This document shows positions 9,943 through 18,768 of a stretch of 64,000 nucleotides of DNA, in pieces (the stretch's first letter is position 1; the number at the start of each line of letters is the position of its first letter). The DNA comes from Chloroflexota bacterium. GTDB lineage: Bacteria; Chloroflexota; Anaerolineae; Anaerolineales; Villigracilaceae. The notes beneath the pieces were generated by a model. That model ran no database searches, was not told the DNA's origin, and saw nothing but the letters and a program-made list of their open reading frames with translations. The stretch spans positions 2,501 to 66,500 of the forward strand of contig JAJYOU010000010.1 of the NCBI GenBank assembly GCA_021795965.1. Reading direction: 5' to 3'. Both the position numbers and the translations under genes were made by a program.

Positions 9943-10932
9943 ATGGCATCAACTTTGATTGCAGCTTCACCTACATCCAGCGGACAAATGCGTCCGCTTA
10001 ATATCATGCGGGACTTGCCAGGTGTGGCTGACCTGATTGAGCTCTGTTTTTCCACGACTCTGGATCGGGATGGAAGGTCTTTTATCGATATGATGCGTCA
10101 CAGCGGGCATGATTCCAACTTCCTGAACTGGGCACCTCGTGTCATCGAAACCGTCTCCCTGCCTCTTTCGGGGTTTGTCTGGGAGTATAACGGGAGGGTG
10201 GTTGGAAATGTCAGCCTGATCCCGTTTGTAAGTCATGGCAAAAAAGTTTATTTGATTGCCAATGTTGCCACGCATCCCGAATTTCGTCGCCAGGGCATTG
10301 CCCGCCTTCTAACCACAGCTTCCATTAATCGGGCGCGGGAAAAACATGCAGATTCCATTTGGCTCCAGGTCAGGCACGATAACGATGGCGCAATCCAGCT
10401 TTACAAAGACCTTGGGTTTGAAGAGCGTGCCACCCGGACTACTTGGAATGTTCCCCCGGATTTTAAGCTTCCTCCATATCAACCCGGGGATATCAGGATT
10501 CTGCCCAGGAACGATAAGGAATGGGAGTCTCAAAAGGAGTGGCTGGCGCGCGCTTACCCATCCACCCTGGATTGGTATCACCCTCAGCAGTGGAATTTGC
10601 TGCAGCCGGGAATTTTCTATTCCATCTATCGCTTCCTGCTTGATTCCCGCACCACTCAATTCTCTGCATATCGCCATGGAAAACTCCAGGGAGTGTTAAG
10701 TTACCAGCGTTTTAACACTCAACCGGACCAGCTCTGGGCTGCATTACCGGAAACTCCATCGCTGGATGCCATCACCGCCCTCTTTTCAAACAATCCGAAT
10801 CTGCTTAAGAGATCGCGCAACCTGGTGTTCGAATACCCCTCCGGTTCTTATGATGATGCCTTTCAATCCGTTGGACTGATTCCAAATCGCACCCTGGTTT
10901 GGATGAAGTATGCCGGCAAACCTGCAACTTGA
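9943..10932 (+). CDS. GNAT-family N-acetyltransferase
   Basis: A 329-residue protein. The acetyl-CoA binding motif A of the GNAT fold is clear at about 105-125 (VATHPEFRRQGIARLL), followed by AIQLYKDLGFEE, the usual motif B. The C-terminal half (about 175-329) looks like a second, degenerate GNAT-like lobe. Acetyl acceptor unknown. The ATG at 9943 lacks a Shine-Dalgarno but sits just after a TATAAT; an internal start at the second or third Met (9988 or 10006) is possible. Divergent from clpC, about 170 nt apart. Confidence 0.8.
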   Translation: MASTLIAASPTSSGQMRPLNIMRDLPGVADLIELCFSTTLDRDGRSFIDMMRHSGHDSNFLNWAPRVIETVSLPLSGFVWEYNGRVVGNVSLIPFVSHGKKVYLIANVATHPEFRRQGIARLLTTASINRAREKHADSIWLQVRHDNDGAIQLYKDLGFEERATRTTWNVPPDFKLPPYQPGDIRILPRNDKEWESQKEWLARAYPSTLDWYHPQQWNLLQPGIFYSIYRFLLDSRTTQFSAYRHGKLQGVLSYQRFNTQPDQLWAALPETPSLDAITALFSNNPNLLKRSRNLVFEYPSGSYDDAFQSVGLIPNRTLVWMKYAGKPAT

Positions 10933-11004
10933 ATGAATTTCACGCGTAATTAGAAATATTCTGAATAATTTCAGGAAATCCACTTTTTATTCAATAAGGG
11001 AACC

Positions 11005-11376
11005 ATGACACGATTTTTTCTGCGCTGGTTGATCAATACGATTTCTTTGTTTGTTGCCGTATCGCTTGTCCAGGGTGTCACCATGCAGCCCGGGACGAAC
11101 TGGTTATCTTTTGCCTGGCTGGCTTTAATCTTTGGTTTTTTGAATGCAATGGTCAGACCTATTCTGAAATTTCTGACCTTCCCGATTATTTTTCTGACCC
11201 TCGGCTTGTTTACTCTGATCATTAATGCGTTTATGTTCTGGCTTGCCGGTTCGATTGGTTCTTCGTTCCATATCGGTTACGCCGTTGCGGGAATCTGGCC
11301 TGCCATATTGGGTGGTTTGATTACAAGCCTGGTCAGCATGCTGCTTACAGCGGTATTCCGGGATGAATTGAGATGA
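11005..11376 (+). CDS. Phage-holin-4-2/YvlD-type small membrane protein
   Basis: A 123-residue, almost entirely hydrophobic protein with four membrane segments and the family pattern FLNAMVRPILKFLTFPIIFLTLGLFTLIINAFMFWLA. Despite the family name (phage holin family 4, superfamily 2), chromosomal members such as B. subtilis YvlD are not phage lysis proteins and their role is poorly known. AAGGGA lies 6 nt ahead of the ATG. No phage genes surround it. Confidence 0.75.
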   Translation: MTRFFLRWLINTISLFVAVSLVQGVTMQPGTNWLSFAWLALIFGFLNAMVRPILKFLTFPIIFLTLGLFTLIINAFMFWLAGSIGSSFHIGYAVAGIWPAILGGLITSLVSMLLTAVFRDELR

Positions 11377-11384
11377 CTCTGAAT

Positions 11385-12374
11385 TTAAGGAGAGTTGATT
11401 TTCCAGATCACACTGCTTGCTGGGTCGAACATAAAATCGGGCGAAAAATATAATTTATAAGATGGAGAACTCTGCCCGGTCCAGCAGAGAAGACCTTGAA
11501 CACTTCCACCGGCTGGTATGGATCCATCCAAATCCGTGGATGCGCAGGCTGTAAGATTTGTAAGGTCTCTTTCAAGCACGGTATTATCCTGTGTTAGAAG
11601 GATAAATTCAAGCATGGAATCCACGGGTAATTCCGTGGAGGTGTTGTTCCGAATTGTGAGGGTGGTTTTAATCAAATCTGTTGTGATATCCGCCGAGTCA
11701 AGGGAAATCACAATTCCGTTGATATTAATTGAATCACCGACCTGATAAACTTTTTCCGGCACAGCCGTGGGAGCCTTGGTTGAGGTCGGACCGGGTTTTG
11801 TTTTTGTCGCAGAAGGTTCAATGGTCTCAGTCGCAGTTTCCAGAATTTCCTGGGTCAGCGTTTCCATTGGCGGGGTATCGGTTGGCTGAGAACCCGCGGC
11901 TGTACCGTTGGCTGCAATTTCCGTGAAAGCCGGCTTTTCTGTACTCTTCTTGGTCGGGTTTGGTTTGGCGTGCGGCTTGGCTTGGAAAGTGGCTACAGCA
12001 GCCGTCTGGATCGAACTTACTTCCAATGTCGCGCTGCCGGATCCATTGCTGAACAAGGCGTCCAGGGATGGATGAAATATCGAAATCCCAAGGGCGATGC
12101 AGGCTAATAAAACGATCACAGACAGCAGGCGTTTGGTCGATTGAGGTCTCGAGGGGTTTGAATGGAATGGTTTGTCCGGATTAATATAATAATCCAACCC
12201 TACAGGATCCTGCCATTCCCAGATATTGATAAAAATAATTGGAATGCTGATCAACAGCGCAATGACTTCGAAACCATTGTAGGGGTCGTTGGGATCACTT
12301 TTAAAGGCAACCAGGATAAATAAGGTTGCCGGAATGATCAGCATGCATAGAAAGATAATTCTTCGTAGCGACAT
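11385..12374 (-). CDS. Membrane protein with Thr/Pro linker and DUF4352-like domain
   Basis: A 329-residue protein of unknown function. Three membrane segments occupy about 5-25, 33-55 and 82-102. A long low-complexity Thr/Pro/Glu/Ala region (~125-215) follows. The last ~115 residues begin VYQVGDSININGIVISLDSADI and alternate beta strands with the pattern TLTIRNNTS, resembling the DUF4352 immunoglobulin-like fold. The third membrane segment would place the linker and C-terminal domain outside the cell. It converges with the holin-like gene, with 8 nt between the stops. Confidence 0.6.
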   Translation of the reverse strand: MSLRRIIFLCMLIIPATLFILVAFKSDPNDPYNGFEVIALLISIPIIFINIWEWQDPVGLDYYINPDKPFHSNPSRPQSTKRLLSVIVLLACIALGISIFHPSLDALFSNGSGSATLEVSSIQTAAVATFQAKPHAKPNPTKKSTEKPAFTEIAANGTAAGSQPTDTPPMETLTQEILETATETIEPSATKTKPGPTSTKAPTAVPEKVYQVGDSININGIVISLDSADITTDLIKTTLTIRNNTSTELPVDSMLEFILLTQDNTVLERDLTNLTACASTDLDGSIPAGGSVQGLLCWTGQSSPSYKLYFSPDFMFDPASSVIWKINSP

Positions 12375-12804
12375 TTTGCCTGAATTAATCCCTGGAAGTT
12401 TCCGAATCCATTTCTGAAGATTTAATCTTATTTTTCGGTTCGCTCATCATTATACAATACAGGGATTCAACTCAATTTGTTTAATCCCATTTTTGCATGA
12501 TAATGGATTCCGCAGCATTGATTACGGGTTGTCTTTGAGATGTTTTTCAGTGGGATTTTCACCCATACATAAAGACCGTCAAAAACCTTGAATAGAATGG
12601 TGGGCGGACGGGTTTTTTATAGAAAGCGGTTACAGGTAAATCCATTGGACAACTTGATCTCAATGACATCTGTTTTTGCTGAAAGATTGGGAATGAGGTT
12701 TCATCTGGATAGATCAGATCAATCGAAGTAAAATGTTTTCATGGATTGAATAGACAACCTCTGTTACCCATTCGATTTGATTATTGTATTTTTTGGAGAG
12801 AATA
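12375..12804. other. Intergenic region ahead of xpt
   Basis: 430 bp with no supported gene. The stretch 12575-12622 can fold CCGTC with GACGG ahead of a run of six T, so a weak attenuator is possible. A TATAAT on the minus strand (12449-12454) may serve the membrane-protein gene to the left. I looked for purine, ykkC-type and PRPP riboswitch cores and did not recognise any. Confidence 0.35.
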
Positions 12805-13377
12805 ATGAAAGAATTGAAAGAAAAAATCTTAAGTGAAGGCAAAGTCCTCGGGAATGGAATCCTGAAAGTGGACAGTTTCATCAATCACCAGGTCGACCCA
12901 AAATTGATGGACGAGTGTGGCAAGGAATTTGCCCGCCGTTTTGCTGATCTTGGTGCGACGAAGATTCTGACTGCTGAAATATCGGGGATTGCCCCCGCTC
13001 TCACGACGGCGATTCACCTGGGTTTGCCCGTGGTTTATGCCCGCAAGACCAAACCGGTTACCATGCCTGATCAGGTCTACCTGACGCTCGCTCCCTCTCA
13101 TACCAAGGGGCGCATGGTCGAGCTGATCATTTCTCCTGAGCATTTACGAATTGGAGAAAAGGTCTTGATCATCGATGATTTCCTGGCATCTGGCGCCACC
13201 ATCCTGGGTCTTGTCCGCCTGGCTGAAACCGCCGGTGCAAAAATTGTGGGTGTTGGTGCATTAATTGAAAAGAATTTTGAAGGCGGTCGCGAAGCTCTCC
13301 AAAAATTGGGCGTGCCGGTTGAATCCCTTGCAATCATCGCCTCCCTGGATAATGACACGATAACCTTTGCGGATTAG
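12805..13377 (+). CDS. xpt: Xanthine phosphoribosyltransferase
   Basis: 190 residues from the ATG at 12805, which has GGAGAG 5 nt upstream; an in-frame ATG at 12784 lacks a ribosome site. The PRPP-binding loop VLIIDDFLASGATI (about 121-134) and the N-terminal KILSEGKVLGNGILKVDSFINHQVDP segment (shown only in part here as KVLGNGILKVDSFINHQVDP) are typical of Xpt. The enzyme converts xanthine and PRPP to XMP for purine salvage. The product XMP is the substrate of GuaA encoded 300 bp downstream on the same strand, which fits a shared guanine-nucleotide role, although the gap suggests separate promoters. Confidence 0.9.
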   Translation: MKELKEKILSEGKVLGNGILKVDSFINHQVDPKLMDECGKEFARRFADLGATKILTAEISGIAPALTTAIHLGLPVVYARKTKPVTMPDQVYLTLAPSHTKGRMVELIISPEHLRIGEKVLIIDDFLASGATILGLVRLAETAGAKIVGVGALIEKNFEGGREALQKLGVPVESLAIIASLDNDTITFAD

Positions 13378-13401
13378 CATTTCAAATTTACTCTGCCGGA
13401 T

Positions 13402-13430
13402 TTGACATTATTGGTGAATGACTAATTAAT
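13402..13430 (+). promoter_or_regulatory. Possible guaA promoter
   Basis: A perfect TTGACA (13402-13407) is followed at 17-18 bp by an AT-rich word (AATTAA/ATTAAT) that is a weak -10. It would give a leader of about 240 nt for guaA. In the rest of the 297-bp gap I see nothing else recognisable. Confidence 0.35.
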
Positions 13431-13674
13431 TCATAAACCTGCCGCTCGAATATCTGAAAATGTTCAGTACAGGCTTGCTGGTCTAAAAAAAACCTCGTTT
13501 CATATGCAAAACCTGCCTTTCTGAAAAGGTGCTGTTTGCTGAAAATGAGACCTCTGCGCTGGTCTTGATTTCGAATTTATTCCTGATCAAAATTTTTCTA
13601 AATTTCCTCGAATACTCAGAATTCCAGGCACGTCTGCTGGTTGGAAACAATCTTGAGAGGATTGAAAACAATTC

Positions 13675-15216
13675 ATGTCCAATACCATTGCAATACTCGA
13701 TTTTGGTTCCCAGTATGCCCAGTTGATTGCGAGACGAGTGCGCGAAGCCCACGTTTATTGCGAATTATTCCCCTGGGATGCCCCTTCTGAGCGGATTATG
13801 AGCATCAAGCCGAAAGCCTTTATCCTTTCAGGCGGGCCAAAATCGGTCTATGAACCCGGTGCACCTTTTATTCAAAAATTCATCCTCGATTCAAATCTGC
13901 CAATTTTAGGAATTTGCTACGGGATGCAGGCGCTGACCCACGCCCTGGGTGGAAAGGTTGATCCTTCGGCAGCCCGGGAATATGGAAAAGCCACACTCGA
14001 ACCCCTGCCGGGAAACAACCTGCTGGGAAATGAGAATTTCCAGGTTTGGATGTCGCATGGCGATCGGATTACAAAGGTTCCTGATGGGTTCGTTGCCTGG
14101 GCGAAAAGCGATCACAGCCCTTACGCTGCCATGGCTGATCCAAAAAAACGATATTTTGGACTGCAATTTCATCCGGAAGTAAATCACACCATCGGCGGCG
14201 CTGAGATACTGCGGCGATTTGTTGTGGAAATTGCCGGGGTTTCACCTGAATGGACGCCGCAGTCAATCATCGAACAATCCATTAATCAAATTCGTCAACA
14301 GGTTGGAAAGAACCGCGTCCTCGCCGCAGTTTCCGGAGGAGTTGATTCTTCCGTGGCTGCAGCTTTGGTTCACCAGGCGATCGGCGATCAGTTGGTCGCA
14401 GTTTTTGTCGATACCGGTTTATTGCGCAAGGATGAACCCGAGCAGGTTGTAAAAGCCTTCAGGGAGATGCTTGGCGTTGAATTGGTGGCGGTGCAGGCGC
14501 AGGACGAGTATTTTTCTGCCCTTAAAGGTGAAACTGACCCTGAAAAGAAACGCCGGATCGTGGGCGAAAAATTCATTCGTATTTTCGAAAAACAAGCAAA
14601 AAATCTCGGTCAACCGAAATTTTTGGTCCAGGGTACCATTTATCCTGACGTGGTTGAATCTTCGGCGCCGGACCGAAACAAAGCCGATAAGATTAAAACC
14701 CATCATAATGTTGGCGGTTTGCCAAAGGATATGACCTTTGAGCTGGTTGAGCCACTGCGTTTTCTTTTCAAGGATGAAGTGCGCGCCGTTGGCGAAGCCC
14801 TGGGTCTGCCTGCCGCGATGGTCTGGCGGCAGCCTTTCCCGGGACCCGGCTTGACGGTACGCTGTTTGGGAGAAATAACCCCTGAGCGCGTTCAGCGATT
14901 AAAAGAAGCCGATGCGATTCTCATCCAGGAATTATCCTCAGCCGGGCTGTTGGGTAAAAATGCGGGAACCAGCCAGGCTTTTGCTGTTTTACTGCCCGTT
15001 CAATCGGTGGGGGTGATGGGTGACCAGCGCACCTACCAGGAAGCCTGTGCCATTCGTGCAGTTTTAACCGACGATTTCATGACTGCAGACTGGGCTCGAA
15101 TCCCATATGATGTGCTTGCCCGCGTCTCAACCCGGATCGTCAATGAAGTGCCGGGTATTAACCGGGTGGTTTATGACATCACCAGTAAACCACCTGCGAC
15201 GATCGAGTGGGAGTGA
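13675..15216 (+). CDS. guaA: GMP synthase (glutamine-hydrolysing)
   Basis: 513 residues, full length. The class I glutamine amidotransferase domain (about 1-195) has its nucleophile in GICYGMQ (Cys81) and the His-Glu pair in LQFHPE. The ATP pyrophosphatase domain begins with the P-loop [14 protein letters not shown] (~221), and the dimerisation domain ends with KPPATIEWE. It converts XMP, ATP and glutamine to GMP in the cytoplasm. The start has GAGAGG upstream (about 13656-13661). It is preceded by xpt, which makes XMP by salvage. Confidence 0.95.
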   Translation: MSNTIAILDFGSQYAQLIARRVREAHVYCELFPWDAPSERIMSIKPKAFILSGGPKSVYEPGAPFIQKFILDSNLPILGICYGMQALTHALGGKVDPSAAREYGKATLEPLPGNNLLGNENFQVWMSHGDRITKVPDGFVAWAKSDHSPYAAMADPKKRYFGLQFHPEVNHTIGGAEILRRFVVEIAGVSPEWTPQSIIEQSINQIRQQVGKNRVLAAVSGGVDSSVAAALVHQAIGDQLVAVFVDTGLLRKDEPEQVVKAFREMLGVELVAVQAQDEYFSALKGETDPEKKRRIVGEKFIRIFEKQAKNLGQPKFLVQGTIYPDVVESSAPDRNKADKIKTHHNVGGLPKDMTFELVEPLRFLFKDEVRAVGEALGLPAAMVWRQPFPGPGLTVRCLGEITPERVQRLKEADAILIQELSSAGLLGKNAGTSQAFAVLLPVQSVGVMGDQRTYQEACAIRAVLTDDFMTADWARIPYDVLARVSTRIVNEVPGINRVVYDITSKPPATIEWE

Positions 15217-15280
15217 AGTTCGTTCAACCAGTTTGAAACTTTTTGGCTGGGATGACGTATAAATAAATTGAGGTAATCCT

Positions 15281-15691
15281 TTGAGCCTGGTACAACGAAA
15301 TCCTGTTTCATCACCACCCATTCATCCGCTCGCAGCACTGGCGACGATCGCGCTGGATGGCTTTTTTTCAATTTTTGAACTCCTGGATCCTCTGGTCCTC
15401 CTGTTCACCTGCGTCGGGCTGGGGCTGCTCGGATTTATCACCACGACCATGGTGCAGCATTACCTGGATCAGGATGAATGGGGGGTGGCTGCTGCGAAGG
15501 GACTGGTGATGGGTATTTTTGCCGGTGTACCTTACGCGGTCGGTGGAACGGCAATTGGAATTCCGCTCTTAATCTGGGCAGGTCTGCATAACTGGATCAA
15601 ATTGCCGGTTGGAGGAAATTCAACCATCATAGACGTCATTCCCACCCAACCAGAAATCGAAAAAGGGAAAGAAGATGAATCTGAATATTAA
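15281..15691 (+). CDS. Small membrane protein, unknown
   Basis: 136 residues, starting with TTG at 15281 behind TTGAGGTAAT; no suitable ATG occurs before residue ~57. Two or three hydrophobic segments (about 18-30, 38-58, 75-105) and a charged Glu/Lys-rich tail are visible. I do not recognise the family. Its end overlaps the start of the next membrane protein by 17 nt, so the two are translationally coupled and may act together. The group ends at the terminator at 16758-16793. Confidence 0.6.
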   Translation: MSLVQRNPVSSPPIHPLAALATIALDGFFSIFELLDPLVLLFTCVGLGLLGFITTTMVQHYLDQDEWGVAAAKGLVMGIFAGVPYAVGGTAIGIPLLIWAGLHNWIKLPVGGNSTIIDVIPTQPEIEKGKEDESEY

Positions 15692-16694
15692 TTTTGGGGA
15701 AATTCTTTCAAAATCCTGGAAAATTATCTTGAAATTTAAGATTTTATGGATATTCGGCATCTTGGCTGGCTGTGGTGCCCGAACTGGTGCCAGCTACAAT
15801 TACAATTTGAATTCCGCAGATTTTCGAAATTCAAACTGGTTTAGCGGGTATGAATTCAGCCGGGCTGAATATTTATTGCGCCAATTTTGGAACCAGGCTT
15901 GGACCCGTTATGCCTGGTTAATTTGGTTATTCGTCATTTTATTGATTGTGATGCTACTCCTGAGATTCGCCCTGGGAGTCATCGGCAAAACAGCTCTGAT
16001 CAAGGGCGCCAGCCGGGCTGATTCTGGCGCGGAGACTTTGCGATTTGCTCAACTTTGGCGGGATGGCACCTTTTTTTTCTGGCGCATGACCGGTCTTAAA
16101 CTGGTTTTCACGCTGCCGTTTTGGATCATAGATTTAATCCTGCTGGCAGGCATGTTGTTCAGCGGTTATATGTTGCTGACCAGTAATTTACCCCCCCTGC
16201 CAGGGATTGGTATCTTCACCTTTTTTCTGATGCTGCTATGTGTGATGGGGATCTTCTCGATTCTCGTAAACTGGATATTGGAACAGTCCAGCAATGCTTT
16301 GGTGATTGAAGACCTTGGAATTGCAAAAAGCATTGCCCGCGGTTGGGAGGTATTTAAAAAAGCCTGGTTGAGCATCATTGCATTCTCAATAATCCTGGCA
16401 GTCCTTTCATTTATTGTTTCGATTGTCGTTGCCATCCCAATTATTTTGGTTGCAATTCCCTTGGTCTTTGCCGCGGCGACCAGGCTCTTACCAGCAGGGT
16501 GGATCATTTCCTTTGCCGTTGGCGGCAGTGTGATCCTTTTTCCTGTAATTTTGATTATCATGGGCTTACTGCAAGCCTACATCCAGACGGTTTGGACGCT
16601 GGTCTTCATTCGCATAACCGTTCCCTCATCAGCGGTTTCAAATTCTCCGACGGATTTTCAAGGGAATCCATTAACCCCCAATCCTTTGATCTAA
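15675..16694 (+). CDS. Multi-pass membrane protein (DUF7544 / GlpQ-membrane-domain-like)
   Basis: 339 residues with about six membrane segments. The N-terminal pattern FGEILSKSWKIILKFKILWIFGIL and the later IAKSIARGWEVFKKAWLSI are typical of a large family of bacterial membrane proteins related to the membrane domain of glycerophosphodiester phosphodiesterases, of unknown function. GGGAAAGAAG directly precedes the ATG, which lies inside the end of the preceding gene. Function not assignable. Confidence 0.6.
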   Translation: MNLNINFGEILSKSWKIILKFKILWIFGILAGCGARTGASYNYNLNSADFRNSNWFSGYEFSRAEYLLRQFWNQAWTRYAWLIWLFVILLIVMLLLRFALGVIGKTALIKGASRADSGAETLRFAQLWRDGTFFFWRMTGLKLVFTLPFWIIDLILLAGMLFSGYMLLTSNLPPLPGIGIFTFFLMLLCVMGIFSILVNWILEQSSNALVIEDLGIAKSIARGWEVFKKAWLSIIAFSIILAVLSFIVSIVVAIPIILVAIPLVFAAATRLLPAGWIISFAVGGSVILFPVILIIMGLLQAYIQTVWTLVFIRITVPSSAVSNSPTDFQGNPLTPNPLI

Positions 16695-16757
16695 TATTTC
16701 AACATAGCCTGTCTGAGTTCTAAAAAATTGACGAACCCATCCATTGAAAAGTCATTG

Positions 16758-16793
16758 AGACGCGGACCTGAAAAAGGTTTCGCGTCTTTTTTA
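16758..16793 (+). terminator. Terminator closing the membrane-protein pair
   Basis: AGACGCG (16758-16764) pairs with CGCGTCT (16781-16787), extended by GACC with GGTT, and is followed by a T tract. It lies inside the longest reading frame of the next gene, which supports a later start for that gene (16836). Confidence 0.75.
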
Positions 16794-16835
16794 TTTATCG
16801 AGTATGATAATTACATCAAAAAGGTATCCTTACCC

Positions 16836-18710
16836 ATGCTTGTTTCCAGGCGATTTTTCTTTATTCTGACTTTAATTTGTTTGATCTTGCCTGCATTTCC
16901 AGTAAATGCACAGGGCACCGGAAACGTATTGATTACCACGCCTGATTCCAGTAAATTCCCATCCCTGGGAATGTACATGGACGTTTTTGATGATCAAGGA
17001 AGTTATATCCAGGGGCTTAATTCTTCCAATATCTCCATTCTGGAGGACGGGCAGCAAATCACACCCGAAAAAATCGAGAACCTGCCTGTCCCATTGAAAA
17101 TTGTCCTTGCAGTTAATTCCGACCCCGCCCTCGCAATTCGCGACAGTTATGGCACATCACGCTATGCTAAACTGCTCGAAACTTTTGACCATTGGCTGGT
17201 TTCCCGCCAGCCGGATAGCAAGGATTCATTAACCTTAGCCTGGAATGGGGGCATTGTTGCATCCAACCAATCTCCGTCCGAATTTAAAATCCGCTTGGAT
17301 GCATTTGACCCCAAAGCCAGATCTTCGACCAACAGCCTGGCTGCCTTAAGTTATGCGCTTGATTCCGCCCAGGAAGAAGACTCTGCCCCGGGAGTGAAGA
17401 AGGCGATTCTGCTCGTTTCTGGGCATTTGGGGCTCAAAGACCAGAGCGGCATCAACGATCTGATCGATCGTGCCCGCCAGGCAAGGGTGAGGATTTTTGT
17501 CTGGATCGTCGATTCAAATGTTAATTTGTCCAACCCCGGGGCCATCGCCCTTGAAAACATGGCGCTCTCTACAGGCGGTCGTTTTGTCACCTTTACAGGC
17601 GCAGAAACACTGCCTGATCCGGAGCAATGGTTTGCATCGCTGCGCTCTGTCTATTATTTAACCTATGGATCCAAAATCAGGCAAAGCGGGAATCATTCCG
17701 TCCAGGTGCAAGTCAGCCAGACCGGTGGTATTTTATTGAATAGTTCGGCTTTAAGCTTCCCACTCGATATTCAACCACCCAGCGCCGCCCTCCTCTCTCT
17801 TCCGATTGAAGTTGTCCGGCAAAACCCGAATTCCCCTTTTGACCCGGCAAGTTTTCAGCCAGTCTCCCAGGACATATCCGTTTTGGTGGAATTTCCAGAC
17901 GGTAAGCCTCGCGCATTAAAACGAGTTGCATTGTACGTTGATGGTCAAAAGTTGATGGAAAACACAACCGAACCATTCAATCGTTTTAAGTGGGATTTAC
18001 GAGGTTATCAGGTCAGTGATGAACATGGGCTGCAGGTGGAAGTGGAAGATATCTTTGGGCTGACCAGGATATCTGGGGACGTGCCGGTCAAGATAATTGT
18101 AGTGGAGCCTCCGGGAGGGGTGGCAGGCTTGATCCTCCGCAACCGGACGGCATTGACCATTTCTGTTGTCATATTTGCCGGCGCAATCGTTCTTGGAATT
18201 ATTATTCTCGGCGGACGAAGAGGGCTTGCAACCCTGGCAGAACATCGAAAAAACAGGGTTCTGCAAAACGACCCAGTCACTCAGCCGGTTTTCGGCAAAG
18301 ATCACCCCGATTTACAAAAAAATCTACCCTTACCCTGGCTGCGTCGCAAAGAAAATCCCCCGCCGGCTTATTTGATCCAGCTCATTTCCAGCAATATTGC
18401 CTCCCAGGCGGAACCGATCAAGTTGAATGAGAAGGAGAAGACCTTTGGGAGCGATCCCACCCAGGCAACAATTGTCCTGGACCATCCATCCGTTTCATCC
18501 CTGCATGCACGTTTGCGCCGCTCTGAGGATGATATTTTCACGATCTTTGATCAAAACTCAATCGCGGGAACGTGGGTAAATTTCGATCAGGTCGGGTTGG
18601 AAGGTCGCAGGCTTAAACACGGAGATATCATCAATTTTGGACAGCTCTCATATCGATTCGAGCTTTCGAAAGCCCCCCCTCTTTCACAACCGGTGGTCAC
18701 GCCCCTTTAA
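16836..18710 (+). CDS. Secreted/membrane vWA protein with C-terminal FHA domain
   Basis: 624 residues from the ATG at 16836; the frame is open further upstream (TTG at 16728) but crosses a terminator hairpin. A signal peptide occupies 1-26 (ending VNAQ). A von Willebrand A-like domain spans about 55-290 (ILLVSGHLGLKDQSGINDLIDRA). A membrane segment at about 440-462 is followed by a cytoplasmic FHA domain (about 530-612) with SVSSLHARLRR and NSIAGTWVN. The domain order suggests an external sensing or binding part joined to a phosphothreonine-reading domain. The usual MIDAS DxSxS is replaced by NSDPA, so metal binding by the vWA part is doubtful. No Ser/Thr kinase gene is in the window. Confidence 0.75.
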   Translation: MLVSRRFFFILTLICLILPAFPVNAQGTGNVLITTPDSSKFPSLGMYMDVFDDQGSYIQGLNSSNISILEDGQQITPEKIENLPVPLKIVLAVNSDPALAIRDSYGTSRYAKLLETFDHWLVSRQPDSKDSLTLAWNGGIVASNQSPSEFKIRLDAFDPKARSSTNSLAALSYALDSAQEEDSAPGVKKAILLVSGHLGLKDQSGINDLIDRARQARVRIFVWIVDSNVNLSNPGAIALENMALSTGGRFVTFTGAETLPDPEQWFASLRSVYYLTYGSKIRQSGNHSVQVQVSQTGGILLNSSALSFPLDIQPPSAALLSLPIEVVRQNPNSPFDPASFQPVSQDISVLVEFPDGKPRALKRVALYVDGQKLMENTTEPFNRFKWDLRGYQVSDEHGLQVEVEDIFGLTRISGDVPVKIIVVEPPGGVAGLILRNRTALTISVVIFAGAIVLGIIILGGRRGLATLAEHRKNRVLQNDPVTQPVFGKDHPDLQKNLPLPWLRRKENPPPAYLIQLISSNIASQAEPIKLNEKEKTFGSDPTQATIVLDHPSVSSLHARLRRSEDDIFTIFDQNSIAGTWVNFDQVGLEGRRLKHGDIINFGQLSYRFELSKAPPLSQPVVTPL

Positions 18711-18768
18711 ATGGTTGAATTGTAAGACCAGCCCTTAAGTTAATTTCGATCACCACAAGCTCAGGGTA

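Noticed and set aside
11005-11376. Prophage because of a holin-family protein
   Set aside because: The family is common on bacterial chromosomes and no phage genes surround it.
12375-12804. Purine riboswitch upstream of xpt
   Set aside because: None of the conserved core words (such as the TATA-GG-loop pattern of purine aptamers) could be found.
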